A DNA stretch of 64,000 nt from Oscillospiraceae bacterium (GTDB lineage Bacteria; Bacillota; Clostridia; Oscillospirales; Oscillospiraceae): contig JAHHRS010000002.1 in the NCBI GenBank assembly GCA_020025675.1, positions 1-64,000 of the forward strand, written 5' to 3'. Numbering within the stretch: the first letter of the stretch is position 1; each line of letters begins with the position of its first letter. This document shows positions 43,462 to 52,388 of the stretch, one piece after another. The notes under the pieces were generated by a model that saw only the letters and a list, made by a program, of their open reading frames with translations, made no database searches and was not told the DNA's origin. The translations under genes and the position numbers were made by a program.

Positions 43462-43592
43462 GAGCGAAAGAACACTACTTTTGTCGAAGGTATAATTTCT
43501 TTAATATTAGGAAAAAATATATCGGAAAACAAGGCTGTCCGAATGGACGAAACATAATTTTCGGGCCACCTTAGGAAAGGAGTAGTATTGTT

Positions 43593-43802
43593 ATGATAAT
43601 TGACCGTATAGCCCTTATTCTTGCCATAATAGGAGGCATAAACTGGGGCAGCGTAGGCCTTTTCCGCTTTGACATTGTAGCTTTTCTCTGCGGAGGCCAG
43701 ACGGGAGTAGTGAGCCGGGTTATATACACTCTGGTAGGTCTTGCCGCTTTGTGGTGCATATCCCTGCTCTTCAGAACCGATTCCGTAACGGACGAAGGAT
43801 AA
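43593..43802 (+). CDS. DUF378 small membrane protein
   Basis: 69 residues with two hydrophobic segments. IGGINWGSVGLFRFDIVAFL and SRVIYTLVGLAALW fit DUF378, a family of unknown function. AAAGGAG precedes the ATG. It stands alone and ends at a strong terminator. Confidence 0.88.
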   Translation: MIIDRIALILAIIGGINWGSVGLFRFDIVAFLCGGQTGVVSRVIYTLVGLAALWCISLLFRTDSVTDEG

Positions 43803-43804
43803 GA

Positions 43805-43836
43805 AAAATGACAGGCCGCAATGCCTGTCATTTTTT
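43805..43836. terminator. Bidirectional terminator
   Basis: A 13-bp stem (AAAAATGACAGGC) with T-run, between DUF378 and the convergent DUF1294 gene. Confidence 0.9.
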
Positions 43837-44124
43837 TTATATTATTACAAGTAAAACCAGTGCTCCCAACTGCAAAATAGCAAAGACCGGGAATAAAATT
43901 ACAAATTTTGTATGCCGTGTTTTGTGGTGAAAGGCATACATTCCCCCCAAGCCTCCTATTGCTCCTCCAAAAAAGGCGAGAGCAAAAAGCTTTCGCTCGG
44001 GAACTCTGTATGCCCCTTTAACTGCCCGCCTTTTGTCCACACCCATTGTTATAAACAAAATAAGGCTCATTATTATCAAAATGCACAAAAGAAGCATGGC
44101 GGGAGACATTAAAAAATCTTTCAT
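43837..44124 (-). CDS. DUF1294 small membrane protein
   Basis: 95 residues. TMGVDKRRAVKGAYRVPERK, then GGAIGGLGGMYAFHHKTRH, is the DUF1294 signature. It has two or three hydrophobic segments and a function that is not known. Its ATG overlaps the stop of the metallophosphatase (ATGA), so it is translated in the same operon. Confidence 0.88.
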   Translation of the reverse strand: MKDFLMSPAMLLLCILIIMSLILFITMGVDKRRAVKGAYRVPERKLFALAFFGGAIGGLGGMYAFHHKTRHTKFVILFPVFAILQLGALVLLVII

Positions 44125-45221
44125 ATAAGCTCTCCGAAGTACCAGCCGGAGACACCATTGTGTTTTACAAAATAGCGGTCGGAGCAGGTTTCCACAACTC
44201 TTACCTGATCACCCTCCTGAAGAGGCAGTACATAATCCGTGCAGTCGTTGCAGTCGGTGAATTCATTATTTGTAAACAGGTATTTTGTCAGTATCTTCAT
44301 TTCGTAGCCTGTCCTCACATGGCGGCAGAGTGAAAACTCTTTACCACGCTCCAAGACCTGCACCTGACTGTCTCCCCAGCGAATATAATAAGAACTTTTA
44401 CTCCCTTCCTGACTGTACAAAACAGTTTTAACAGGGAATGGGTCATAGGCCACAAAGCCGAAATCTTCGCTGTCTTTGTGGGGAATGATAAGGCAGTTGA
44501 GCTGACCGTCGTCCTTTAACACACAGCCCCCGTCTATACTGATAATTTTCTTTTCTCTGTCAATTATGGGATTTGCACATACGGTATTTTCTCCGTAAAG
44601 CATTACAGGCCAGTGACCCACTATCAGCCATTTATCAAAGCTCCACCCTCTTGTAAGCAGACTGTCACAGCGGTCAAGCTCATCTGCGCGCTGTTCTATC
44701 AGCGGCTTTCCCGGTGTCATACCGGCGTGGGCAAATATGAAGTTTTCAGTCTCAATGGCATGGGGAATAGTCCCCAGAAAATCAAACTCCACTTTAAAAT
44801 TTTTGAAAAGCTTTTCTTTTACGGTAGAAAAACTCTCAATTTCAAATGGGTCTATTCCGGAGCGATTACACATATCCCAAAGAAGACCGCACTTTTTCCT
44901 CAGCATATACCCCAGCAGATGCTCATCTGCCTCGTCATTATGGGCCTTGTCATAAACGTTGGCCCAGTCGTCACAGTTGCCGCACACCACATGGACGTTG
45001 CCCATTTTGCACAGCTCCATAACTATATGTAGTGTTGTAAGACTGTCGCTTCCCTTTTCCAGAAAGTCTCCGTCTATTATAAGCTCGTCATTTAAGGAAA
45101 ATTTAGCTTCTTCAAGAACGCCTTTAAAATAGGGAACATTTGCATGAATATCTGAGATGACCAAAATTCTTCGTCCGGGAGCTATCTGAAGCTTTTCTAT
45201 TCTGGCGGGTCTGTTAAACAT
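44121..45221 (-). CDS. Calcineurin-like phosphoesterase with C-terminal SH3-like domain
   Basis: 366 residues. Metal motifs: VISDIHAN, IIDGDFLEKGSDS, VCGNCDD, FAHAGMTPG and GHWPVM, in the order of PPP-type metallophosphatases. The usual GDxVDRG is GDFLEKG and GNHE is GNCDD, so two catalytic motifs are degenerate. A C-terminal SH3-like tail (VVETCSDRYFVKHNGVSGWY) follows. The start overlaps the end of the upstream gene by eight bases. It may act on nucleotides or phosphoproteins; no substrate is evident. Confidence 0.83.
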   Translation of the reverse strand: MFNRPARIEKLQIAPGRRILVISDIHANVPYFKGVLEEAKFSLNDELIIDGDFLEKGSDSLTTLHIVMELCKMGNVHVVCGNCDDWANVYDKAHNDEADEHLLGYMLRKKCGLLWDMCNRSGIDPFEIESFSTVKEKLFKNFKVEFDFLGTIPHAIETENFIFAHAGMTPGKPLIEQRADELDRCDSLLTRGWSFDKWLIVGHWPVMLYGENTVCANPIIDREKKIISIDGGCVLKDDGQLNCLIIPHKDSEDFGFVAYDPFPVKTVLYSQEGSKSSYYIRWGDSQVQVLERGKEFSLCRHVRTGYEMKILTKYLFTNNEFTDCNDCTDYVLPLQEGDQVRVVETCSDRYFVKHNGVSGWYFGELI

Positions 45222-46341
45222 TGTGCCGGCCTCCCAAATCCAGTTCCATTAAGAAGAGCTTACCCGTTCCGGTGTTTTCAACAGAAACGGTTTTAAAGCC
45301 GTATTTCCGGTAGAAGGCAAGAGCGGGCTTGTTATCTTCGGCAACATGGAGCATTAGAGAGGTTCTCCCCATGAATTTGTATTTAGAAATGGGACGTGCC
45401 AGAAGCTGGATGCCGTAGCCTTTATTCCGGTACTCAGGCTTTAGATATATGAGACTTATCCATCCCCGACCTTCCTTTGCACCGCGGCAAGTGTCCATAT
45501 CTATAAGACCCACAGGCTCGTCTCCGTCATATATGCACAAGACGGAGCCGCAATCCGCCTTATAGTGTTCAATAGCCCTCTCCAGATATATGGAGCCGTT
45601 AAAGCCGTTAGTGTTGCTGTGGGCGGCTCTCCATGCGTCCTCATAGCAGGAGAGATAGTAGTCCCGATTTTCGGCAGGATTTATTGCCTCATCACGCAAA
45701 TCACTGGTGCTGCCCCATGCTTCGTCCCCAAGGTTGGAAATATGAGAATAATCGTTAAAATAACATATGCCGAATTTTCCATCTTCCCATGTGAGCTTTG
45801 AAACGGAGGTGTTTTTGCATATAGGAAGTTTCTCAACATCGTTTAAACTAAGCCCGCTTATTTTTGATAAACAGCAGCGTATAGATACGCCGTGGCTTAC
45901 AACCGCTACCTTCTGACCCGGGTGTCTCATGGCTATATCCCTGACAGATGCGTAAACTCTGTCACCTACCTGCTCATATGTTTCTGCGCCCTCTTTATAC
46001 CACTTGTCCTGCTCCAATATGAACTGGTGAGCAAGTTCAGGCTCATCGTGCATAACATTACCGAAAAATTTGGTTTCCCAAGGGCCTACGTTTATTTCTC
46101 TCAGCCTTTGGTCCGGAATAATACTAAGGGGATGATATTTAGTAATAGCAGAGGCAGTGAGCATGGTTCTGTGCAGGTCACTTGAGTACACCGCGTCTAC
46201 ATCTTTGTCTTTAAAACGCTCTGCCAGTGCATTTATCTGCCTCATGCCAATATCGGTAACGTCTCCGTCCCAGTGTCCCTGCATCATACGGTAAACATTA
46301 CCCTCTGCCTGAGCGTGTCGAATGAGATAAATTTCCGTCAT
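45214..46341 (-). CDS. Histidine phosphatase fused to GNAT acetyltransferase
   Basis: 375 residues. The N-terminal half (to about 205) is a phosphoglycerate-mutase-type phosphatase with LIRHAQAEGN (phospho-His), SSDLHRTMLTA and VVSHGVSIRC. The C-terminal half (about 215-370) is GNAT-like with a DMDTCRG region, LKPEYRNKGYGIQLL (acetyl-CoA loop) and LHVAEDNKPALAFYRKYGF. The ATG at 46339-46341 follows GGAGG. It leads an operon of three overlapping genes. The substrate is unknown. Confidence 0.9.
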   Translation of the reverse strand: MTEIYLIRHAQAEGNVYRMMQGHWDGDVTDIGMRQINALAERFKDKDVDAVYSSDLHRTMLTASAITKYHPLSIIPDQRLREINVGPWETKFFGNVMHDEPELAHQFILEQDKWYKEGAETYEQVGDRVYASVRDIAMRHPGQKVAVVSHGVSIRCCLSKISGLSLNDVEKLPICKNTSVSKLTWEDGKFGICYFNDYSHISNLGDEAWGSTSDLRDEAINPAENRDYYLSCYEDAWRAAHSNTNGFNGSIYLERAIEHYKADCGSVLCIYDGDEPVGLIDMDTCRGAKEGRGWISLIYLKPEYRNKGYGIQLLARPISKYKFMGRTSLMLHVAEDNKPALAFYRKYGFKTVSVENTGTGKLFLMELDLGGRHNV

Positions 46342-46499
46342 AAGTTCTGCCTCCAAACCTTGACCGAAAAGGTCTAATACAGTATAATAAATAAATACGA
46401 ATAAGATATTATAACTTGATTTCGGCTAATTCACAAGCCCTTTAAGGGCCAGAGGGAATAAGAGATATAAATGTTCAGGGAAAGCGGGGTATTTGGACT

Positions 46500-47126
46500 A
46501 TGGTAAGAGCGGCAGCCCTTGTATCGGGCGACGGAGCCGAGCTTCAGGCAATTTTAGACTCCATGTATTTTAATGAAATACCGAATTTTGAAATGGTTGC
46601 GGTCATATCTTCCAACAGAGGGGCATACGCAATGAAGAGAGCCCTGAATGCCGGCGTTCCGGCTTATGTAGTTGACCCGGAGCTTTTTCCCAATATGACA
46701 AGCCACAGCATGGCGGTTGCAAATAAGCTTAAAGATATGGATATAGATCTTGTAATCCTTGCAGGCTATGAGCTGCCCCTGGGAGTAATTCCTTATCAGT
46801 ATAAAAACCGTATAATAGGTACATATCCGGCGCTGTATCCGGCCTTTGAGGATGAGGAAGGGGATATATACAGGGCGGTACTGGAAAAAGGAATTAAGAT
46901 AACCGGTGCTACTGCGTATTTTGCCGACGGTGACGGAAGAGTGGGAAATATAATTTCTCAAAAAGCCATAGATGTTTTGCCAAATGACACTCCGGAAAGC
47001 CTTAAAACCCGGATAATGGAAGAGTGTGAGTGGAAACTTCTGACGGAAGCCGTGTCCCTTTACTGCGATAACAGGCTTTCCATTCACGGCAACAGAGTGA
47101 TTATAGAAGATAAAAAAGAAAATTGA
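46500..47126 (+). CDS. PurN-fold protein lacking the catalytic residues
   Basis: 208 residues of the glycinamide ribonucleotide formyltransferase fold: VSGDGAELQAIL, VISSNRGAYAM, VILAGYELPLG. The catalytic triad is gone. The NIHPSLLP motif reads GTYPALYP, so Asn106 is Gly107 and His108 is Tyr109; the Asp144 position in GDGRVGN is Arg147. It cannot use the known mechanism and may be a regulatory or binding protein. The ribosome site is weak. An 11-codon frame (46471, MFRESGVFGLW) ends across this start (ATGGTAA) and could couple translation. It is not in a pur operon. Confidence 0.85.
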   Translation: MVRAAALVSGDGAELQAILDSMYFNEIPNFEMVAVISSNRGAYAMKRALNAGVPAYVVDPELFPNMTSHSMAVANKLKDMDIDLVILAGYELPLGVIPYQYKNRIIGTYPALYPAFEDEEGDIYRAVLEKGIKITGATAYFADGDGRVGNIISQKAIDVLPNDTPESLKTRIMEECEWKLLTEAVSLYCDNRLSIHGNRVIIEDKKEN

Positions 47127-47140
47127 AGCTATGATAAAAA

Positions 47141-47170
47141 AACGGTATTGCCGATTTCGGCAATACCGTT
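47141..47170. terminator. Bidirectional terminator
   Basis: A 13-bp stem (AACGGTATTGCCG) with an ATTT loop, between the PurN-like gene and the convergent aspartokinase gene. Confidence 0.85.
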
Positions 47171-47175
47171 TGGTT

Positions 47176-48141
47176 TTAATAAAGAAACAGAGCGGAATGG
47201 GCTATTCTGAGCGCTGTGAGAAGCTGCGCCCGGGCGACCATTACTGAGACGCGGTTTTTTTCCACACTGCCCATAAGCACCGCCACCCCCTCGCTTCCAA
47301 GGGCGGATATAATCTTTCCAAGGCTGTCACTGTCTGCTCCGGTGCCGACGGCAGTGACTGTGCTGCTCTCTTCGTCTCTGGTAACTCCGGCAAAGGTCGG
47401 CCTCCGTTCATCCGGCAGAAAACAAAGTTCCGTGCCGGGTAGAGACTTGAAAGATGACATGAGCCGCAGCTTAACCCCGTTTGCCATAGCGAGTTTTACG
47501 GCTCCGGGGTGCAGTACCTGAGAGCCGGCCTGTGACAGACTCAGCATGTCTCTGTAATCTATTTCCTTTAAAAGCCGAGCCCCCGGACAAAGTCTGGGGT
47601 CAGCCGTATATATTCCGTCCACATCTGTGTAAATCCGGCACTCATCCGCATTCAGCGCAGCCGAAAGGGCAACCGCTGTGGTGTCCGAGCCTCCCCGCCC
47701 CAGCGTGCTTATATCACCGAATGGGGACAGAGCCTGAAAGCCGGCAACCACCGGTATTTGCCCTTTGCTGAGTGCCTCTTCTATCCTGTCAGGTAAGATA
47801 AAGGCAATATCGGAATTGCCGTAAGGTCCGGAACTTAATATTCCGGCCTGCCAGCCGGTAAGAGATACGGCTTTTTGCCCCATTTCTTCAAGAGCTATGG
47901 CCATTAAAGCTGCTGATTGCTGCTCACCGCTTGAAAGCAGCGCATCCTGTTCCCGACGTGAGGGCTTGGAACTGATTTCAAGAGCCATTTCCCGCAGCTC
48001 ATCTGTGGTATCACCTACGGCGGAAACAACCGCCAAAACATTCTGCTCCCTTTGCCGGGTGTCTGAAATTATTCCCGCAGCCCGGAAAAGTCTATCCGGG
48101 TCGGCAAGAGAGCTACCCCCGAATTTCGTAACGATTAGCAT
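47176..48141 (-). CDS. Short aspartate kinase with one ACT unit
   Basis: 321 residues, against about 400 in ordinary aspartokinases. The kinase domain is complete: VTKFGGSSL, SSGEQQSAALMA, LGRGGSDTTAVAL and TDVDGIYTADPR. After about residue 255 only one ACT-like unit is left (VGTGADSDSLGKIISALG, then ALRIAHSALF), which looks more like the second ACT than the first. Effector control should differ from the two-ACT enzymes. GGAGG precedes the ATG. No dap, hom or asd gene is nearby. Confidence 0.85.
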   Translation of the reverse strand: MLIVTKFGGSSLADPDRLFRAAGIISDTRQREQNVLAVVSAVGDTTDELREMALEISSKPSRREQDALLSSGEQQSAALMAIALEEMGQKAVSLTGWQAGILSSGPYGNSDIAFILPDRIEEALSKGQIPVVAGFQALSPFGDISTLGRGGSDTTAVALSAALNADECRIYTDVDGIYTADPRLCPGARLLKEIDYRDMLSLSQAGSQVLHPGAVKLAMANGVKLRLMSSFKSLPGTELCFLPDERRPTFAGVTRDEESSTVTAVGTGADSDSLGKIISALGSEGVAVLMGSVEKNRVSVMVARAQLLTALRIAHSALFLY

Positions 48142-48272
48142 TGCTTTTCCTCCAATGCCGCTGAGCGCGGCTACTACATTATATACATTACATCCCCATG
48201 GGGTGAGGGATGAATAAGAGAGGATAAAAGCGGGTACAAAGTATTTTAGAAAGCTTTGGGCCGGAGGTGGAA

Positions 48273-49346
48273 ATGTTGGGCGAAAAACGGGAAAAATATT
48301 TGTCTCTTCTTCTGCGTGGTGCAGCAGTGGCGGCAGGAATATGGCTTTGTATCAAATTTATTCTGCCATGGACAGCACCGTTCATTCTGGCATTTGCCCT
48401 GGCGGCCATAATGGAACCGGCGGTAAAGGCCATGAGCCGTAAAGGCATAAAGAGGAGCTTTGCTTCCGGTGTGCTGACAATAGGGGTTTTGGGGCTTATA
48501 CTATGGCTTTTGTTCGCTGCGGTCTCAAAAGGTGTATCTACCGCCACGGATTTTGCAAAAAAAGCCCCTGAACTAATGAAGGCTGTCAGCGAAAACATAA
48601 AGTTCCTTGAAGAAAAAATCCTGTCCTTTTTTGCCTCTTCTCCCGACTCTGTGGAGCAATATATGAAAAGCGTTATGGAAGCACTGGGCGAGGCGCTGTT
48701 TGGTCTGCCTGCAATTTTATCGCAATGGGTATTGGATTTTCTGGGAAAGGCCGCACAGAAGAGCCCAAGCACCCTGCTTTTTGCTGTTACAGCCGGTTTA
48801 GGCAGTTACTTTATATCGGCTTCTTTTCCAAAAACTACAGCGTTTATTGAGCAGCAGCTTCCCCAGAACCTGAGACACAAAATAAGGGCACTGTCCGGTG
48901 AGCTGAAAAACAGCATGGGAGGTTTTTTCAGAGCTCAGCTTATACTTATGGCTATCAGTTTTTTTGAATTGCTGATTGCCTTCTTCCTGCTTGGGGTAAA
49001 AAATCCGGCAGGACTTGCAGCTGTGACTGCCGTTATAGACGCTCTCCCGGTTTTCGGCACGGGAATAGTGCTTGTGCCATGGAGCATATACTGTCTGCTT
49101 TTCGGAGAATACGGCAGAGCCTTGGGACTTATTATATGCTGGGCCCTTGTAAATTTAGTTCGCAGTTGTACCCAGGCAAAACTGCTGGGGGATGAAATAG
49201 GGCTTGACCCTTTGACTTCCTTAGCGTCAATGTATCTGGGATGGAAAGTGTGGAGCGTGTGGGGAATGCTGCTCTTCCCGCTGATATTTTCCGTAATCCG
49301 GCAGTTAAATGACAAGGGATTAATCAAAATGTGGAAAAGCTTATAA
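48273..49346 (+). CDS. ytvI: YtvI-like membrane protein (AI-2E transporter family)
   Basis: 357 residues with about seven hydrophobic segments in the AI-2E/PerM family. The N-terminal LLLRGAAVAAGIWLCIKFIL and PFILAFALAAIMEPAV, and the C-terminal LGDEIGLDPLTSLASMYLGWKVWSVWG, match the sporulation integral membrane protein YtvI subgroup. The ATG at 48273 is chosen because GGAGG is 5 nt away; a GTG two codons earlier overlaps that site. Its role in sporulation is inferred by family. Confidence 0.85.
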   Translation: MLGEKREKYLSLLLRGAAVAAGIWLCIKFILPWTAPFILAFALAAIMEPAVKAMSRKGIKRSFASGVLTIGVLGLILWLLFAAVSKGVSTATDFAKKAPELMKAVSENIKFLEEKILSFFASSPDSVEQYMKSVMEALGEALFGLPAILSQWVLDFLGKAAQKSPSTLLFAVTAGLGSYFISASFPKTTAFIEQQLPQNLRHKIRALSGELKNSMGGFFRAQLILMAISFFELLIAFFLLGVKNPAGLAAVTAVIDALPVFGTGIVLVPWSIYCLLFGEYGRALGLIICWALVNLVRSCTQAKLLGDEIGLDPLTSLASMYLGWKVWSVWGMLLFPLIFSVIRQLNDKGLIKMWKSL

Positions 49347-49349
49347 AAA

Positions 49350-49384
49350 TTCTGCCGAAAAGGCGTTAAACCTTTCCGGCAGAA
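49350..49384. terminator. Bidirectional terminator
   Basis: A 14-bp imperfect stem (TTCTGCCG-AAAAGG with its complement) between ytvI and the convergent small membrane-protein gene. Confidence 0.8.
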
Positions 49385-49398
49385 AAATATTATGCACT

Positions 49399-49626
49399 TT
49401 ATACAATAATTGATACGCCTGTACTACCGGCAAATACCTCTGAATAAAGTATGCGGTATACCTCACCGATATACTCTATCCACTCGGTAAGATTATAACG
49501 GCCGTCCAGAACGGAATAAATTCTGTTCGTATCAGCACCTGTCAGAAAGCCAACGCCTATAAGCACACCGCCCAATAATAGTACAATAAGGGCTATTGAA
49601 ATGATAATTCTCCAAGCTCTTTTCAT
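49399..49626 (-). CDS. Small single-pass membrane protein of unknown function
   Basis: 75 residues. One N-terminal membrane helix (IIISIALIVLLLGGVLIGVGF) is followed by a short external tail with a YNLTEWIEYIGEVYRILYSEV amphipathic stretch. A GGAGG site lies in the end of the upstream gene and the ATG overlaps its stop (ATGA), so the two are made together. Unknown family. Confidence 0.78.
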   Translation of the reverse strand: MKRAWRIIISIALIVLLLGGVLIGVGFLTGADTNRIYSVLDGRYNLTEWIEYIGEVYRILYSEVFAGSTGVSIIV

Positions 49627-50756
49627 ACCGCAGGCACCTCCTTATAGCACCACTTACGGGCCAGCTCAAGAATACCCCGGACGAGAGCGGCCATTGCCCC
49701 GCCGATAAACCAGATAAATATCCACAAAAACAGCAGACCAAGTGAAAAGAATATCAGAGCGCCGCCCAGCATTACCATAATATCCGCAAATACGGCAAAG
49801 CCACTGAAGGTTGCTGCCAGCAGGACACACCCAACGGATATAAAAGCAATTGCCAAAGCAAGGAAAAGTATGGTAGGAACAAGAAGCAGCACAATTCCGG
49901 CCGCCGTTATGGGAACGGCAAAGATAATGTAAAGTATCAGCAGGAAGATACGGGGCTTTGACACTGTTTCTCCGTAATAAACGGTAGATTCTGTGCCTGC
50001 AAGGGCATCTCCATCCGCAGAAGATTCAACAGGGGTGGGTTTTATTTCAAACTCTCTTATAAAAGCTTCTGTCTTTTTCTCTTGTAAATGTTCTTCTTTT
50101 TCTTCAGCTGTGCAGCTATCTTCCTTATCCCAAACCTTCTCCTCGGACTCTTCTGCATTTCCCTCAGTGACGGCATTCTCTTCCGTTTCCTCTGGGGAAG
50201 TTTCATCCTGTGGTACTTCGTTCAGTGTTACTTCATTCTGTGGCACTTCTTCCTGAGGCACATCGGACTGAGGTACTTCCTCCTGAGCTGTTTCATCCTG
50301 AAAATCTTCTCTTGAAGACTCATCCGATTCGGTCTCTTCTTCGGGAATAATATAGCTCTCTTCAGACTCATCTGCGCTCTGGGGCTCGGAGTTATCGTCA
50401 AAAAGTGAGAGCTGATCTTCTGAGACCGGTTCCGGAGCAAGAGTAAATTCAAAAGGTACAGCGTCCTCAATAGCTCTCACAAAGTCGGGAACCTGCTCAG
50501 ATGCTGCATTGTATCCGTCTTCGTCTCTTGACTGAGAATATATCTGGAGCTTACGTTCTTTAGCGTTATAGGATCTTGCAATTATAACAGCCTGTCGGGT
50601 GGGTGAAACCAAAGCGGAGAGAACAGCCTGCTCATCTTCCGCCTGTTCAAAAACCTGGTTGTATATGGAGAGCACCTGCTGCCTGTCCTCCTCATACATA
50701 AAGGTAAGAAGTTTACCCAATTCAGTCAGAAATTTCTGCTTGTTGATATCGGTCAC
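49623..50756 (-). CDS. HAAS/DUF1700-like membrane protein with acidic repeat; possible AUC start
   Basis: 377 residues if GTG (50754-50756) is used. The N-terminal 60 residues (NKQKFLTELGKLLTFMYEED, RQQVLSIYNQVF) form a HAAS-type helical domain. A long acidic linker (about 110-235) contains several VPQ-type short repeats. Four hydrophobic segments form the C-terminus. The full-length ribosome site GGAGGTGA overlaps the GTG and is 8 nt before an in-frame ATC at codon 4, so translation may start there with AUC, giving the family-typical NKQKFL start. It has no PadR regulator beside it. Confidence 0.75.
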   Translation of the reverse strand: MTDINKQKFLTELGKLLTFMYEEDRQQVLSIYNQVFEQAEDEQAVLSALVSPTRQAVIIARSYNAKERKLQIYSQSRDEDGYNAASEQVPDFVRAIEDAVPFEFTLAPEPVSEDQLSLFDDNSEPQSADESEESYIIPEEETESDESSREDFQDETAQEEVPQSDVPQEEVPQNEVTLNEVPQDETSPEETEENAVTEGNAEESEEKVWDKEDSCTAEEKEEHLQEKKTEAFIREFEIKPTPVESSADGDALAGTESTVYYGETVSKPRIFLLILYIIFAVPITAAGIVLLLVPTILFLALAIAFISVGCVLLAATFSGFAVFADIMVMLGGALIFFSLGLLFLWIFIWFIGGAMAALVRGILELARKWCYKEVPAV

Positions 50757-50854
50757 CTCCGATTGTATTATAAAAAATCAGCTTATCACAAGCATTATAG
50801 CGTTTTGAAGGCCTAAGGTCAAGATAATTTGTTGACATATGGGACCTTTTACTA

Positions 50855-50883
50855 TTGACAAGGTATGAAAGTGACGATAATAT
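50855..50883 (+). promoter_or_regulatory. Promoter of proS
   Basis: A perfect -35 TTGACA, 17-nt spacer and TAATAT -10, about 70 nt before the start codon. A second TTGACA stands 24 nt further upstream. No T-box anti-terminator was found in the leader. Confidence 0.75.
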
Positions 50884-50951
50884 ATTGAATTACGGCAAAA
50901 TGCCGCAAAATACGACGGAGCAAGGGCTCTGGCGAAATGAGAGGTAATATT

Positions 50952-52388
50952 ATGGCAAAAGAAAAAAAGGTTGAGCAGATAACCGATATGGAGGTTGATT
51001 TTGCTCAGTGGTTCACAGATGTGTGCACCAAGGCTGAACTTGTTGACTATTCCGGTGTTAAGGGTTGCTATATTTTGCGCCCATACGGTTACGCCATATG
51101 GGAGAATATTCAGGGCATACTGGATAAAATGTTTAAGCGTGACGGACACGAGAACGTTTCCATGCCTATGCTTATACCGGAGAGCCTTTTACAGAAGGAG
51201 AAAGATCATGTAGAGGGCTTCGCTCCCGAATGTGCATGGGTTACAATGGGCGGCAGCGAGGAGCTCCCCGAAAGGCTTTGTATCCGTCCCACTTCGGAGA
51301 CCCTTTTTTGCGAGCATTGGAGCCACATTGTTCACTCCTGGCGTGATTTGCCGATAAAATATAACCAGTGGTGCTCCGTTCTCCGCTGGGAGAAGACCAC
51401 CCGCCCTTTCCTTAGAGGAAGAGAATTCCTGTGGCAGGAAGGCCATACTCTTCATGCAACAGCTGAAGAGGCAAAAGAAGAAACTCTCAACATGCTTGAG
51501 GTTTATGCCGACCTTTGCGAAAACTATCTGGCTATGCCTGTTATAAGAGGCGTGAAGACCCAGAAGGAAAAATTCGCAGGCGCTGAAAACACATATACAA
51601 TAGAGTGCATGATGCATGATAAAAAGGCTCTTCAATCCGGCACCAGCCACTATTTCGGGGACGGCTTTGCAAGAGAGTTTAATATAACATTTACCGATAA
51701 GGACAATAAGCAGAAATACCCCTTCCAGACTTCATGGGGGCTTTCTACCCGTATAATCGGCGGTATTATTATGACCCACGGGGATAATAACGGCCTTGTC
51801 CTTCCTCCCCATATAGCTCCGGTACAGGTTATAGTTGTGCCGGTTGCACAGCATAAGGAAGGCGTTGTAGAGGCTGCAACCGCTCTATACGAGAGCCTGA
51901 AGGCAGCAGGTATAAGAGCAAAGATTGACCTGAGCGACAACAGCCTTGGCTGGAAGTGCGCCCAGTATGAGATGAAGGGAGTTCCTCTCAGACTTGAAAT
52001 CGGCCCCAGAGATATTGAAAACGGAGAATTTATGGCAGTACGCCGTGACAACCGTGAAAAGACTTCTGTTAAGATAGCTGAGGCCGTTGAAAGAGTTCCC
52101 CAGCTTCTGGATGATGTACAGAAGGGACTTTATAACAAGGCAAAGAAGAACCTTGACGACCACACCTATGTTGCCCACTCTCTGGAAGAGGCAAAGGAGC
52201 TTCAGGAGCGCAACGGCGGCTTCATAAAGACAATGTGGTGCGGCGAGCTTGAGTGCGAGCTTGCTATGAAAGAGAAGGCAGGAATGTCTTCACGCTGCAT
52301 ACCATATAAGCAGGAAAATCTGGGTGATGTATGTCCTGTATGCGGAAAGCCCGCAAAGCACATGATTTACTGGGGCGTAGCATACTGA
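50952..52388 (+). CDS. proS: Prolyl-tRNA synthetase, archaeal/eukaryal type (type 3)
   Basis: 478 residues, lacking the INS domain of the bacterial type and ending in the type 3 zinc-binding C-terminal region with Cys in [10 protein letters not shown] and [15 protein letters not shown]. Class II motifs: motif 2 is [20 protein letters not shown], and motif 3 is in [12 protein letters not shown]. It ligates proline to tRNA-Pro. The ATG at 50952 follows GAGAGG. The protein is typical of Clostridia that use this form. Confidence 0.96.
   Translation: MAKEKKVEQITDMEVDFAQWFTDVCTKAELVDYSGVKGCYILRPYGYAIWENIQGILDKMFKRDGHENVSMPMLIPESLLQKEKDHVEGFAPECAWVTMGGSEELPERLCIRPTSETLFCEHWSHIVHSWRDLPIKYNQWCSVLRWEKTTRPFLRGREFLWQEGHTLHATAEEAKEETLNMLEVYADLCENYLAMPVIRGVKTQKEKFAGAENTYTIECMMHDKKALQSGTSHYFGDGFAREFNITFTDKDNKQKYPFQTSWGLSTRIIGGIIMTHGDNNGLVLPPHIAPVQVIVVPVAQHKEGVVEAATALYESLKAAGIRAKIDLSDNSLGWKCAQYEMKGVPLRLEIGPRDIENGEFMAVRRDNREKTSVKIAEAVERVPQLLDDVQKGLYNKAKKNLDDHTYVAHSLEEAKELQERNGGFIKTMWCGELECELAMKEKAGMSSRCIPYKQENLGDVCPVCGKPAKHMIYWGVAY

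Noticed and set aside
50757-50951. A T-box leader ahead of proS
   Set aside because: No specifier loop, T-box sequence or anti-terminator pair was found; the leader is short and a simple sigma-A promoter explains it.
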